64,000 nt of DNA from Bradyrhizobium barranii subsp. barranii. GTDB lineage: Bacteria; Pseudomonadota; Alphaproteobacteria; Rhizobiales; Xanthobacteraceae. Numbering within the stretch: position 1 is the stretch's first letter; each line of letters begins with the position of its first letter. Where the stretch lies: positions 4,819,501 to 4,883,500 of the forward strand of contig NZ_CP086136.1 of the NCBI RefSeq assembly GCF_017565645.3. Reading direction: 5' to 3'. A program made the translations under genes and the position numbers. The notes under the pieces are model-generated. The model was not told the origin of the DNA. It did no database searches and saw only the letters and a program-made list of their open reading frames with translations. Below, piece by piece: positions 17,601-25,949 of the stretch.

Positions 17601-17650
17601 GTAGAGATTGCGGCCGCGGTCGTTTGCGCCGCCACCGGAGATCCAAATCC

Positions 17651-17875
17651 ATGTTGAAGTCCAGTCTGAGCCTCGCCATCGTCGCATTCGTCGTCGCGTT
17701 CTCCGGTGTCTCGTCGGCACAATCGTCCGATCCACGCGGCGCGTGCAAGGCGGACTATGACAAATTCTGCGCCGGCATCGCGCCCGGTGGTGGCAAGATC
17801 ATCGCCTGCCTCAACGCCAAGCGCGATCAGCTCAGCGCGTCCTGCAAGACGGCGCTCGACAGCCGGAAGAAGTAA
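17651..17875 (+). CDS. Small secreted Cys-rich repeat protein, copy B (74 aa)
   Basis: A paralogue of the Cys-rich protein 155 bases upstream, with a signal peptide (LSLAIVAFVVAFSGVSSAQ) and one repeat: CKADYDKFCAGIAPGGGKI, then ACLN and a final Cys in SASCK. All four Cys line up with copy A. The xthA 5' remnant immediately upstream shows that the pair arose by tandem duplication. The function is unknown. Confidence 0.8.
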   Translation: MLKSSLSLAIVAFVVAFSGVSSAQSSDPRGACKADYDKFCAGIAPGGGKIIACLNAKRDQLSASCKTALDSRKK

Positions 17876-17879
17876 GTCT

Positions 17880-18010
17880 CGTGTCCCGGACGCGGCGCAG
17901 CGTGTGACGCTGCTCCGCAGAGCCGGGACCCAGAAAGCGACACAGTACGGTGCGGGGAGATGGCCCCGGCTCTGCAGCGCATTGCTGAAGGAGCGCTGCG
18001 CCGCGCCCGA
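17880..18010. repeat. GC-rich palindromic intergenic repeat region
   Basis: This segment contains GTCCCGGACGCGGCGCAGCG close to an inverted partner (CCGGGACCC), and then GCAGCGCAT and GAGCGCTGCGCCGCGCCC forming a second imperfect stem. It lies between copy B of the Cys-rich gene and alr. I see no reading frame in it. It looks like the dispersed palindromic repeats common in this lineage. Confidence 0.4.
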
Positions 18011-18025
18011 AGAAGGGGCGCGTCC

Positions 18026-19309
18026 CTAACTCGGCAGCGGCGGCGGGCTCGCGGGCTGCTCGATCGGCGGCGGGGAGGGCGACTGCTCGGCCGTCGGCGC
18101 GGGCTCCGGCTTGACCAGCGGCTCCACCTCATTGCCGCCCTTGTAGACGCGGGCGTAGCGGTGGCCGAGGCTGGTCAGCACCTCGTAGCCAATGGTGCCG
18201 AAATGATGCGCGAGCTCGTCGACGGTGATGCCCTCGCCGAGCAGCGTCACCATGTGGCCGCGCCGCGCCGCATTCGGGGCCAAATCGGTGATGTCGATCG
18301 CGATCAGGTCCATCGAAACGCGGCCCGCGACCGGGCAGCGCTTGCCGGCGACAACGACCTCGGCGCCGCGGGTGCCGTCATTGGAGCTGGCGGCGCGGAA
18401 ATAGCCGTCGGCATAGCCGACCGCGATGATCGCGAGTTTTGTCGGCCGCCGCGCGGTCCAGGTGCCGCCATAGCCGACGCTCTCGCCGCGCTCGACATTG
18501 CGGGTTTGCACGATGCGCGCCTTGAGGTCGACCACCGGCTGCATCGGGTTGTCGGCCTCAGGCGTCGGGTTGACGCCGTAGAGCGCTGCGCCCGGCCGCA
18601 CCAGGTCGAACTGGAAGGGCGCGCCGAGGAAGATTCCGGAGGAGTTGGCAAGCGCAGCCGGCACGCCGGAAAATTCGCTGGCGATACCGCGGAAGGTTGC
18701 CAGCTGTTTTGCATTCACGGGACTGTTGAGCTGCTCGGCCGAGACCAGATGGCTCATCACCAGCGTGATGCCGTGATCGCCGGCATTGATGCGGGGGATG
18801 ATGGCCTGCGCGTCCGCGAGCGTCAGGCCGAGCCGGTTCATGCCGGTGTCGATGTGAACAGCGGCGCCCCCGGTCCAGCCGGTGCGGCGGCAGAACACGT
18901 CCCATTCGGCGAGTTCGTTGAGGTCGCCGATCACCGGCCGGCAATTGATCCTGGCGTAGTGCTCGCCGGTGTTCTGGAAATAGCCGCCCAGCACGTAGAT
19001 CGCGGCTTCCGGCACGGCTTCGCGCACAGTGCGCGCTTCCTCGATGGTGGCGACGAAGAAGGTCTTGCAACCGGCCTTGCTCAGGGCCCGCGAGACCTGC
19101 GCGGCGCCGCAGCCATAGGCATCGGCCTTGATCACGGCCGAGCATTCGGCCGGCACGGCCGTCTTCTCGAGCTTGCGCCAATTGGCGATGATGGCGTCGA
19201 GATCGACGGTGAGCACGCCGCCATAGGCTGCGAGCGCGGCAGCCTGATTGGCCGCCGCGGAGAGGAGGCCAGCTTGCGGAATCATTTTCGGGTCGGACGC
19301 CATTGCCAT
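18026..19309 (-). CDS. alr: Alanine racemase with Pro-rich C-terminal tail
   Basis: A PLP enzyme that makes D-alanine for peptidoglycan. The PLP Lys is at residue 61 (VIKADAYGCGA), the racemase Tyr is in ESVGYGGTW, and DTGMNRLGL marks the barrel. The catalytic core ends near residue 385 (GHRYARVYKGG). About 35 further residues are Pro/Glu/Ser-rich (PEPAPTAEQSPSPPP), which is not part of the fold and is unusual. It is transcribed just downstream of dnaB, the usual dnaB-alr(-radA) neighbourhood of this lineage. Confidence 0.94.
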   Translation of the reverse strand: MAMASDPKMIPQAGLLSAAANQAAALAAYGGVLTVDLDAIIANWRKLEKTAVPAECSAVIKADAYGCGAAQVSRALSKAGCKTFFVATIEEARTVREAVPEAAIYVLGGYFQNTGEHYARINCRPVIGDLNELAEWDVFCRRTGWTGGAAVHIDTGMNRLGLTLADAQAIIPRINAGDHGITLVMSHLVSAEQLNSPVNAKQLATFRGIASEFSGVPAALANSSGIFLGAPFQFDLVRPGAALYGVNPTPEADNPMQPVVDLKARIVQTRNVERGESVGYGGTWTARRPTKLAIIAVGYADGYFRAASSNDGTRGAEVVVAGKRCPVAGRVSMDLIAIDITDLAPNAARRGHMVTLLGEGITVDELAHHFGTIGYEVLTSLGHRYARVYKGGNEVEPLVKPEPAPTAEQSPSPPPIEQPASPPPLPS

Positions 19310-19349
19310 GGCGCCGTTTTACGCAAGAGGCCGGTCTGGTTCAAGGAAC

Positions 19350-20858
19350 TCAGTAGTCGTTGCCGCTGCGAACCGGCAACTGACTGTCAGGCGCGAGGTC
19401 GCCGAACCGCGTGACCGAGGCTTCGAACGCCAAATCGACGGTGCCTGTCGGGCCGTGGCGCTGCTTGCCGATGATGACCTCGGCCTTTCCGTGCGCAAGA
19501 CTCATGTCAAGCTGCCACTTCTCGTGTTCAGGCGTGCCTGGGCGGGGCTCCTTCATGGCGAGGTAATATTCCTCGCGGTAAACGAACAGGACGACGTCGG
19601 CGTCCTGCTCGATTGATCCGGATTCACGCAAGTCGGAGAGCTGCGGCCGTTTGTCGTCGCGGGATTCGACCTGGCGTGAGAGCTGGGACAGCGCGATCAC
19701 GGGAACGTTGAGCTCCTTGGCCAGCGCCTTCAGGCTGGTCGTGATTTCCGTGATTTCCTGTACTCGGTTGTCACTCCGCTTGCCGGATCCGGAGAGCAAC
19801 TGGATGTAGTCGATCACGAGGAGATCGAGGCCCTTCTGCCGCTTCAGCCGGCGCGCGCGTGCCATCAGCTGCGCGATCGACAGGCCGCCGGTCGCGTCGA
19901 CATAGAACGGCAGCGACTGCAGCTCGATCGAGACTTCCCGGATCTTGTCGAAATCGGCTTCCGAGATGCCGCCGCGGCGGATGTGGGAGGAGGGAATGCC
20001 GGTGCGCTCGGCGACGATACGCGTGGCGAGCTGGTCGGCCGACATTTCGCAGGAGAAGAAGCCGATCACGCCGCCATTGGCGGCCTTCATGGTGCCGTCA
20101 GCCTGGACCTCGCCGACATAGGCCTTGGCGACGTTGTAGGCGACGTTGGTCGCCAGCGAAGTCTTGCCCATGCCCGGGCGTCCGGCCACAATGATGAGGT
20201 CGGAGTGCTGGAGGCCGCCCATCTTGGTGTCGAGGTCGCGCATGCCGGTCGAGATGCCGGACAGCTTTCCATCGCGCTGGAACGCTTTGGCCGCGAGATC
20301 GACCGCGACCGCCAACGCCTGCGAGAATTTCTGGAAGCCGCCGTCATAACGGCCGGATTCGGCGAGTTCGTACAGGCGGCGCTCGGCGTCCTCGATCTGC
20401 GCCCGCGGTGCGAAGTCGACCGGCGCGTCATAGGCGACATTGACCATGTCTTCGCCGATGCCGATCAGGTCGCGTCGCAGCGCCAGATCATAGATGGTGC
20501 GGCCGTAGTCCTGGGCGTTGATGATGGTGGTCGCTTCCGCCGCGAGCCGCGCCAGATATTGCCCGATGGTCATGCCGCCGACATCGGTGTCGGCCGGGAG
20601 GAACGTCTTCAGCGTGACGGGCGTGGCGATCTTGCCCATCCGGATCAGGCTGCTGGCCGTCTCGTAGATGGTCTGATGCAGCGGCTCGAAATAATGCTTC
20701 GGCTCGAGGAAGTCGGAGACGCGGTAGAAGGCGTCGTTGTTGACCAGGATCGCGCCGAGAAGGCTCTGTTCCGCCTCGATATTATGCGGCGCGCTCCGAT
20801 ACGCCGGAGTTCCGGGCTCGGGCGCGAGTTTGAGGACGTTCGAATCAGTCAGGGCCAT
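19350..20858 (-). CDS. dnaB: Replicative DNA helicase DnaB
   Basis: The hexameric replication-fork helicase, 502 residues. The N-terminal helical domain starts PHNIEAEQSLLGAIL. The RecA-like domain has Walker A GRPGMGKTSLA at about residues 225-235, Walker B LLVIDYIQLL, and the signature EITTSLKALAKELNVPVIAL. The length is normal. It is followed by alr 40 bases on. No intein or other insertion is visible. Confidence 0.97.
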   Translation of the reverse strand: MALTDSNVLKLAPEPGTPAYRSAPHNIEAEQSLLGAILVNNDAFYRVSDFLEPKHYFEPLHQTIYETASSLIRMGKIATPVTLKTFLPADTDVGGMTIGQYLARLAAEATTIINAQDYGRTIYDLALRRDLIGIGEDMVNVAYDAPVDFAPRAQIEDAERRLYELAESGRYDGGFQKFSQALAVAVDLAAKAFQRDGKLSGISTGMRDLDTKMGGLQHSDLIIVAGRPGMGKTSLATNVAYNVAKAYVGEVQADGTMKAANGGVIGFFSCEMSADQLATRIVAERTGIPSSHIRRGGISEADFDKIREVSIELQSLPFYVDATGGLSIAQLMARARRLKRQKGLDLLVIDYIQLLSGSGKRSDNRVQEITEITTSLKALAKELNVPVIALSQLSRQVESRDDKRPQLSDLRESGSIEQDADVVLFVYREEYYLAMKEPRPGTPEHEKWQLDMSLAHGKAEVIIGKQRHGPTGTVDLAFEASVTRFGDLAPDSQLPVRSGNDY

Positions 20859-21146
20859 GGTCGAGCGTTAGCAATTTTCTGGGGCGGATACGGGGCCGGG
20901 ATAAAGCGCCGCCTCAGGCCAAAGCGGAAGCAAAAGCTGATCGCTATCAACCGCTCAGTTAAAATGGTGGATGATTGGCAGCCGCGGCACGCGCCGCGCT
21001 TGACGGTTTTTGCGGAACTCGTCCGTCCCGGAAGCGGCCGTGACCGCGCCACGGAAAACTCCGGGTGACATGAACCTAATGGATTGGCGCGCAGACGTAT
21101 CAAAAAGCGCGCGAAATGACGCACGCCGGGAGCCTTGGGCTCGGAT

Positions 21147-21266
21147 TCAGACCAGCAGGAGGTAGACCAGCGCAACCAAGGCCGCTCCGACGCCGGTGGC
21201 GATCAGGGCGTAATCGGTGCGGAGGTCGTCCTGCACGTCGAATGAGGTTTGGGTCCGCTTGCTCAT
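21147..21266 (-). CDS. Tiny membrane protein with Flp-like helix (39 aa)
   Basis: It reads MSKRTQTSFDVQDDLRTDYA then a hydrophobic helix (LIATGVGAALVALVYLLLV). The DYALIATGVGAAL stretch resembles the EYGLIAAGIAL core of Flp pilins such as the one at 62776-62937, but the rest of the pilin is missing. There is no obvious Shine-Dalgarno. It could be a real small membrane protein or a chance frame. Confidence 0.45.
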   Translation of the reverse strand: MSKRTQTSFDVQDDLRTDYALIATGVGAALVALVYLLLV

Positions 21267-21399
21267 GGCGACGGTCTAAGCCGGGCCCGACGAGACTTAT
21301 GTGAAACAGATCACATCTCCCCGGATTCTTTCGGGGTACGACCCGGAACAGGAAGGCGGGCGGGGGGTTGTCTCCCGCCACCAGGGAACGAGGCGAGCG

Positions 21400-21603
21400 A
21401 TGCGGCCAGAACGGCAGCAGAATTGGCGAAGCGAGGCGGCCAGCCGGCTTTGGCTGTCGGGCCTCATCGCGGCCATGCAGCACGCCGAGCGGCCCGAAGT
21501 GCGGCGCGAGCCGGTCTCGCCCGAGACTCTTGCGAAGCTGAGGGCGCAGCTGGCGTTAACAGCCTCTTTCCGATCGTCCCAGATCTCGACCCTGCGTCAT
21601 TAG
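21400..21603 (+). CDS. Possible small hypothetical protein (67 aa)
   Basis: A short basic frame starting MRPERQQNWRSEAASRLWLS and ending SQISTLRH, mostly helical in prediction. The GAGGCGAG upstream is a weak ribosome binding site. No family is recognised. The region from here to the next gene (about 300 bases) shows nothing else I can support. Confidence 0.35.
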   Translation: MRPERQQNWRSEAASRLWLSGLIAAMQHAERPEVRREPVSPETLAKLRAQLALTASFRSSQISTLRH

Positions 21604-21900
21604 GATTCATTCACCAACCAGCGTCAGGCCCGGGTTCGGCGCCGCCTTCGCGCGCACGATGACGGGTGTCTGCGGCGTCGTGACTTTGCGACGATGTGCC
21701 GCTTCCGACAGGCGACGCGTCGTCTCACGAGGCCACCGGCACTCGAACGAGCTGCAGCGCTATTGCGCTGTGATCACAGCCGATATTCCAAAAGCGCTTA
21801 ATCACATCCTTGCGTGTGGAGGCTGCTTCCATTCGCGGCTCAATCCGCTAAAAGGTGACCCGCCGCCGCGCCTTATGCCGGCTGCATTCGCGTAAATTCA

Positions 21901-22881
21901 ATGGAGATGATGGGAATGTCGAGCCGAGCGCTCAGCCTCGCGACGGTATTGCTTCTGATCGGCTTCGGCGCGACCGATACCGTCCTTGCGCAGGCGACGA
22001 ACCTCGAGGCCGGCAAGGCCCCATCCCAGCTTTTCGCGCAGACCTGCAGTGCCTGCCACAAGAGCCCGCGCGGCCTGTTGAAGACGGTGGCGCCGGGCTC
22101 GCTGCCAGGCTTCCTGCGCCAGCACTACACGACCAGCTCCGACATGGCCGGCGTGCTCGCGTCCTATCTCGTCTCCAACGGTGCCACCGACACCCGCTAC
22201 CAGGCCAAGGACGGCAAGGACAAAAAGGACGGCGCCAAGGAGAAGGAAGCCAATACCGCGCCGGAGCATCAGGGGCGCCGCCAGCGCTCCCAGGACGCCG
22301 CCAAGCCGGACGGCGAGGCTGCCGCTCCCGCGTCCGAGGGGGCGCGTCAGAAGCGCGCGGCACGGCCACCCGAGGAGGGATCGAAGGAAGGTGCGAGGCC
22401 CGAGGGCCAGGCAGCGCCCGAGGGACGCAAAGCTAAGCGTCGCGCCAAGCCCGGGACCGAGGAAGCCCCGAAGGTCGACGCTGCCGCGCCGGCCATTGAA
22501 GACAAGAAGAGCGAGCCGAAGGCCGAGACCAAGCCCGACACGGCCAAGGTCGAGCCCGGCCGTGACGAGGCGAAGCCCGAGAACAAGCCGGCGGAGAAGC
22601 CGGCTGAGGCCAGGCCTGATAGTGCCAAGGTCGAGCCGCGCGGCAGCGATACTCCGGCGCTGCGGCCCGATCCGGTACCGCAGGTCACGCCTGCTGCACC
22701 GTCTGCCGCCGCGAAGCCCGCGGAGGCCAAGCCGGCGGAGGAGGCTGCTCCCAAGCCGGCCGCGAGCTCCGAACCGGCAGCCAAGCCGCAGGAGCCTGCA
22801 CCGCCCGCGACCGCTGCGGCCCCGCCCGCGGCGGGGCCAGCCGACTCGTCCGGTCCGCCCACACCGCCGATTTCGCGCTAA
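21901..22881 (+). CDS. Secreted CxxCH protein with long Pro/Ala/Lys/Glu-rich tail
   Basis: A 326-residue protein with a signal peptide ending TVLAQ. A short N-terminal domain contains one heme-type motif, CSACH, in LFAQTCSACHKSPRGL. From about residue 105 to the end it is low-complexity and charged (repeated KPE, AKPAE, PEN blocks). The first 100 residues resemble a minimal c-type cytochrome that lacks an obvious distal Met region (a Met occurs in SSDMAGV). The tail resembles a flexible periplasmic spacer. The function is unknown; one covalent heme is possible. Confidence 0.75.
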   Translation: MEMMGMSSRALSLATVLLLIGFGATDTVLAQATNLEAGKAPSQLFAQTCSACHKSPRGLLKTVAPGSLPGFLRQHYTTSSDMAGVLASYLVSNGATDTRYQAKDGKDKKDGAKEKEANTAPEHQGRRQRSQDAAKPDGEAAAPASEGARQKRAARPPEEGSKEGARPEGQAAPEGRKAKRRAKPGTEEAPKVDAAAPAIEDKKSEPKAETKPDTAKVEPGRDEAKPENKPAEKPAEARPDSAKVEPRGSDTPALRPDPVPQVTPAAPSAAAKPAEAKPAEEAAPKPAASSEPAAKPQEPAPPATAAAPPAAGPADSSGPPTPPISR

Positions 22882-22958
22882 GCGAGCCAGATTTTCCGTC
22901 GATTTGCGAAGGCCGCACGCATCGCGGCCTTCGCATCGTCTTGACCACAATTGGAGCG

Positions 22959-22972
22959 TTACTCTAGAGTAA
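22959..22972. promoter_or_regulatory. TetR-type operator (perfect 14-bp palindrome)
   Basis: TTACTCTAGAGTAA is perfectly symmetric, and two of the three flanking bases on each side continue the symmetry. It lies 18 bases before the TetR start codon, where a bound repressor would block transcription of the regulator and the thioesterase after it. Confidence 0.7.
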
Positions 22973-22989
22973 TGCTCTAGGAGGCGTCG

Positions 22990-23586
22990 ATGACGACGAG
23001 CGTGCGTGACGACCTGTTGGCGGCCGGGCTTTTCGTGTTCGACCGCGTCGGCTTCGAAGCCGCGACGGTGGCAGCGATCCGCGCCCGGGCACGCGCCTCC
23101 AACGGTAGCTTCTTTCATGTCTTCGGATCGAAGAAGGAACTGGCCGGTGCGCTGTTCCTGGAGGTGCTGCGGCACTATCACGCCGCGGTGCTGGCCGCGC
23201 TCGATCCGATGCCCAGTGCCTGGCAGGGCATCGATCGGTTGATCCGGGCCCATCTCGACTGGGTGGTGTCGAGCCGGCGCGAGGCCCGCTATCTCTTCGA
23301 GATATCGCGCAGCGAATGGAGCGAGGACGTCCGCGACGCTCAGCGCGCGCAGAATGCGCGCCTTGCCGAAGGCATCGAGCGCTGGCGCGCGCCGTTGGTC
23401 GCCGGTGGCGAGCTTTTGCCGATGACGCCGGTGATGTTCGTCAGCCAGCTCATCGGCCCTGCCCAGATATTCTGCCGCGCCTTTCTCTCGGGACGTGACC
23501 GCGCCGATCCGCGCAGCGAAGCCGACACGCTTGTCGCCTGTGCCAACCGTGCGCTGCGCCCGCCCGATCGCATCCACAAGCAATAG
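22990..23586 (+). CDS. TetR/AcrR family regulator
   Basis: A 198-residue regulator. The helix-turn-helix at about residues 22-60 reads VFDRVGFEAATVAAIRARA then NGSFFHVFGSKKELAGALF. The C-terminal helical domain is the ligand sensor. It is probably autoregulated through the palindrome just upstream. It is followed after 10 bases by the PaaI-type thioesterase, so an acyl-CoA or aromatic-CoA ligand is plausible but not shown. Confidence 0.9.
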   Translation: MTTSVRDDLLAAGLFVFDRVGFEAATVAAIRARARASNGSFFHVFGSKKELAGALFLEVLRHYHAAVLAALDPMPSAWQGIDRLIRAHLDWVVSSRREARYLFEISRSEWSEDVRDAQRAQNARLAEGIERWRAPLVAGGELLPMTPVMFVSQLIGPAQIFCRAFLSGRDRADPRSEADTLVACANRALRPPDRIHKQ

Positions 23587-23596
23587 GAGAAGCCGC

Positions 23597-24064
23597 ATGC
23601 GAGCCGAAGCAGATCCCGAATTCGGTCCGATCGCCGAGCGCATCCACGCCAATGTCGGCCGGCAGGGGTTTATGAACCTGGTGGGCGCCGAGCTCTCGGA
23701 ATTGTCGCGCGGCACCTGTACGATTGCGGTCGCGCACCGGCCCGAGCTGCTCCAGCAGCACGGCTTCTTCCATGGCGGCGTCACCGCCTTCCTGGTCGAC
23801 AACGCCACGACGATCGCAGCGGCGACCTCGCGCGGCCAGCCGGCGTTGACGGCGGAATACAAGCTCAATCTGTTGTCGCCGGCAATCGGCGAGAAACTGA
23901 TCTGCCGGGCCAGGGTGATCAAGCCGGGCCGCCAGGTTTCGGTGGTCGCGGCCGACGTGTTTTGCGTCAACGACGGTGTCGAGAAGCATACGGCAACTGC
24001 GCTCGCCTCGATCGCGATGCTGAGCGAGGACGTCGCCGCGAAAACAAAAAGCCCGGCCGCCTGA
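23597..24064 (+). CDS. PaaI family hotdog thioesterase
   Basis: A 155-residue hotdog-fold acyl-CoA thioesterase. The motif HGFFHGGVTAFLVDNATT contains the HGG and Asp active-site elements of the PaaI/YdiI group. The chosen ATG (MRAEADPEF) has AGGAGA upstream and follows the TetR stop by 10 bases; the frame is open upstream only inside the regulator gene. Its last codons (KSPAA, stop) are also one arm and the loop of the rplI terminator on the other strand. Confidence 0.87.
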   Translation: MRAEADPEFGPIAERIHANVGRQGFMNLVGAELSELSRGTCTIAVAHRPELLQQHGFFHGGVTAFLVDNATTIAAATSRGQPALTAEYKLNLLSPAIGEKLICRARVIKPGRQVSVVAADVFCVNDGVEKHTATALASIAMLSEDVAAKTKSPAA

Positions 24065-24075
24065 GGCGGCCGGGC
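24041..24075 (-). terminator. Rho-independent terminator of rplI, embedded in the thioesterase 3' end
   Basis: A perfect 11-bp stem (GCCCGGCCGCC with its complement) has a 3-base loop that is the thioesterase TGA stop codon. On the minus strand it is followed by TTTTTGTTTT. It terminates the rplI transcript while the DNA also encodes the last residues of the convergent gene. Confidence 0.85.
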
Positions 24076-24100
24076 GTCGCAACCTGCGCGAACGCGGGTC

Positions 24101-24703
24101 TTACTTCTCGGTCTCGTCCGCAGCCGGCGCCGGCTCGTCGTCCTGCTGGGCTTCCGGATCGAAGAACTCGCCGGCGGCGGCGATCGCTTCGGCGGCCGCA
24201 TCGCGGTCCTCGTTGCGGGTCGAGATGTCCTCGCCGCGGTTGATGCGCTCGGCCTCGTCCTGGCTGCGCGCAACCGTGACGGAAACCTCGACCTCGACCT
24301 CGGGGTGAACGGCGACGGTGATGGTGTGCTTGCCGATGGTCTTGATCGGCGCGTCGAGCTGCACTTGCGGGCGCTCAAGCGAGACACCGTCGGCTTCGAA
24401 CGCAATGACGACGTCGCGCACCGTGACCGAGCCGAACAGCTGGCCGGCTTCGGAAGCCTGACGGATCACGATGATGTTCTTGCCTTGGATCTTCTCGGCG
24501 ACCTTGGACGCCTCGCCCTTGGACTGGAGGTTGCGAGCCTCGAGATCGGCCTTCATGCCGTCGTACTTGGCGCGGTTGTCGGCGGTGGCGCGCAGCGCCT
24601 TGCCGCGCTTGAGCAGGAAATTGCGGGCATAGCCGTCGCGAACCTTCACGACTTCGCCCATCTGGCCGAGCTTGCTCACGCGTTCCAGCAAAATGACTTC
24701 CAT
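24101..24703 (-). CDS. rplI: 50S ribosomal protein L9
   Basis: L9 binds 23S rRNA and stretches toward the next ribosome. The start [19 protein letters not shown] and [16 protein letters not shown] are diagnostic. The 200-residue length exceeds the usual ~150 because of an acidic C-terminal extension ([20 protein letters not shown]), common in this lineage. It is cotranscribed with the DUF2232 gene upstream. Both are cut off from rpsF-rpsR by the integrated element. Confidence 0.97.
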   Translation of the reverse strand: MEVILLERVSKLGQMGEVVKVRDGYARNFLLKRGKALRATADNRAKYDGMKADLEARNLQSKGEASKVAEKIQGKNIIVIRQASEAGQLFGSVTVRDVVIAFEADGVSLERPQVQLDAPIKTIGKHTITVAVHPEVEVEVSVTVARSQDEAERINRGEDISTRNEDRDAAAEAIAAAGEFFDPEAQQDDEPAPAADETEK

Positions 24704-24751
24704 ATTCGTTCTCCTTTGAAGTGTTGAGTGAGTTGGGTTTTGGGGTTGAAC

Positions 24752-25729
24752 TTAAGAGGTTGGCAGCGGCGGTGGCTGGCGGCTGCGCAGGAAGCGCTCG
24801 CGGAAGCCGAACACGGCATCCGCAAGGCCGAGGATCACCATCGCGATGACGGGCCAGCCGAACACCACGACGACGGCATAGGTCGAACCGAGCCAGAAGG
24901 TGCGGCTCTTCAGCGCCAGCGTCAGCGTATGCAGCACGGCAAATCCGGTCAGCGCATAGCCCATCATCAGCGCCGCCGTCGTGATCTGCGCGACCGTCGC
25001 GAGCAACCCGCCGGTGAAGCAGAACGCGAGCGCGATGCAGAGCGCCACCAGCGTCATCGGCGGCAGCTCGGCCGTCATCATGTCCGGCCACGGACGCAGC
25101 AGGCGGCCCGATGTCGCCGTTATCTTGCCGCTGAGCCAGAGATTGAGGGTGAGCGTCATCATCGCGACGATGGTGGCGGCGGCCGGAGCGATGAGCACCA
25201 GCGCGTCGACGAACTGACCGGCTTCGCCTGACGTCTGCGGGTCGGCGGTGCGGAGCAGGCGCATCAAGCCGCGCCGCAGCGTGCCGGTGATGGTCTCGGC
25301 GTCGGTGCCGAGGGTGAGCAGGGCGGCGATCGTGGTCAGCGCGGCGAAGCCCGCGATCCACAGCAGGATGCGGCCGACCGGATACCATTCGAGCTCGGGC
25401 TCGGCCGGCGGCTCGGTGGTGGCTTCCGGCGCGACGGGTCCAACCCGCCGGCTGAGCAGGACGAGATGGCCGAGCCACCACGCGGGCAGCGCGACGGTCA
25501 CGGCAAAGGCGATGCAGTAGGGCAGGCCGAACAGGGCCCCGAGGCCGATCGCAGCTGCGATGCCGCCGAGGCTCGCGCAAAGCGGGCCCCAGCCGATCGA
25601 GGCGACCATCAGCGGCAGCGGTGCGAGATAGAACAGGACGAGCGAGATCAGCGCGCCCGATACGATCGAGGCGAACATCAGGGCCGACGCAGCGCCGGCG
25701 ATCAGAGCTATCAGTCCAAGAGTCATCAT
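24752..25729 (-). CDS. DUF2232 family membrane protein
   Basis: A polytopic membrane protein of 325 residues with about eight hydrophobic helices, the first reading LGLIALIAGAASALMFASIV. A DUF2232-type membrane protein between rpsR and rplI is the standard alphaproteobacterial arrangement. Here its start codon lies only 18 bases from the attL core of the integrated element, so everything further upstream, including any native promoter, has been replaced. The function of the family is unknown. Confidence 0.88.
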   Translation of the reverse strand: MMTLGLIALIAGAASALMFASIVSGALISLVLFYLAPLPLMVASIGWGPLCASLGGIAAAIGLGALFGLPYCIAFAVTVALPAWWLGHLVLLSRRVGPVAPEATTEPPAEPELEWYPVGRILLWIAGFAALTTIAALLTLGTDAETITGTLRRGLMRLLRTADPQTSGEAGQFVDALVLIAPAAATIVAMMTLTLNLWLSGKITATSGRLLRPWPDMMTAELPPMTLVALCIALAFCFTGGLLATVAQITTAALMMGYALTGFAVLHTLTLALKSRTFWLGSTYAVVVVFGWPVIAMVILGLADAVFGFRERFLRSRQPPPLPTS

Positions 25730-25747
25730 CAGCTGTCCCGCTCCCTT

Positions 25748-25760
25748 CGAGCGGTTAGAG
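25748..25760. repeat. attL core candidate
   Basis: The sequence CGAGCGGTTAGAG is identical at 47238-47250. It lies between the DUF2232 start codon and the integrase, exactly where the chromosome-element junction is expected. Flanking bases differ on both sides, so 13 bp is the full extent of identity. Confidence 0.8.
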
Positions 25761-25817
25761 TGAGACCAGCGAAAACGCTAGTATTATCAGAGGCTTACGC
25801 AGATCGGTTGATGCCTT

Positions 25818-25840
25818 GTAGCAGAAACCGTAGCAGAAAC
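25818..25840. repeat. Tandem integrase arm-site candidates (left)
   Basis: Two direct copies of GTAGCAGAAAC spaced 12 bases apart, start to start. A third copy lies near the right end (47146-47156) next to a partial inverted one. Multiple short repeats beside the core, at both ends, are what tyrosine-integrase arm-binding sites look like. Confidence 0.6.
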
Positions 25841-25949
25841 CTCAGCTCACTCAGCCCTGCGAACTACCTCGCGGCAGTCGCAAACGAATGAGGCTCCCCG
25901 CGGGAGCCCCAAACCAATGCCGGCCTTCTAGCCAATCCGGACCCGATAT

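Noticed and set aside
21898..24405. 835-codon minus-strand frame spanning the CxxCH, TetR and thioesterase genes
   Set aside because: Arg/Ser/Leu-rich shadow crossing three supported genes and a terminator; no motif.
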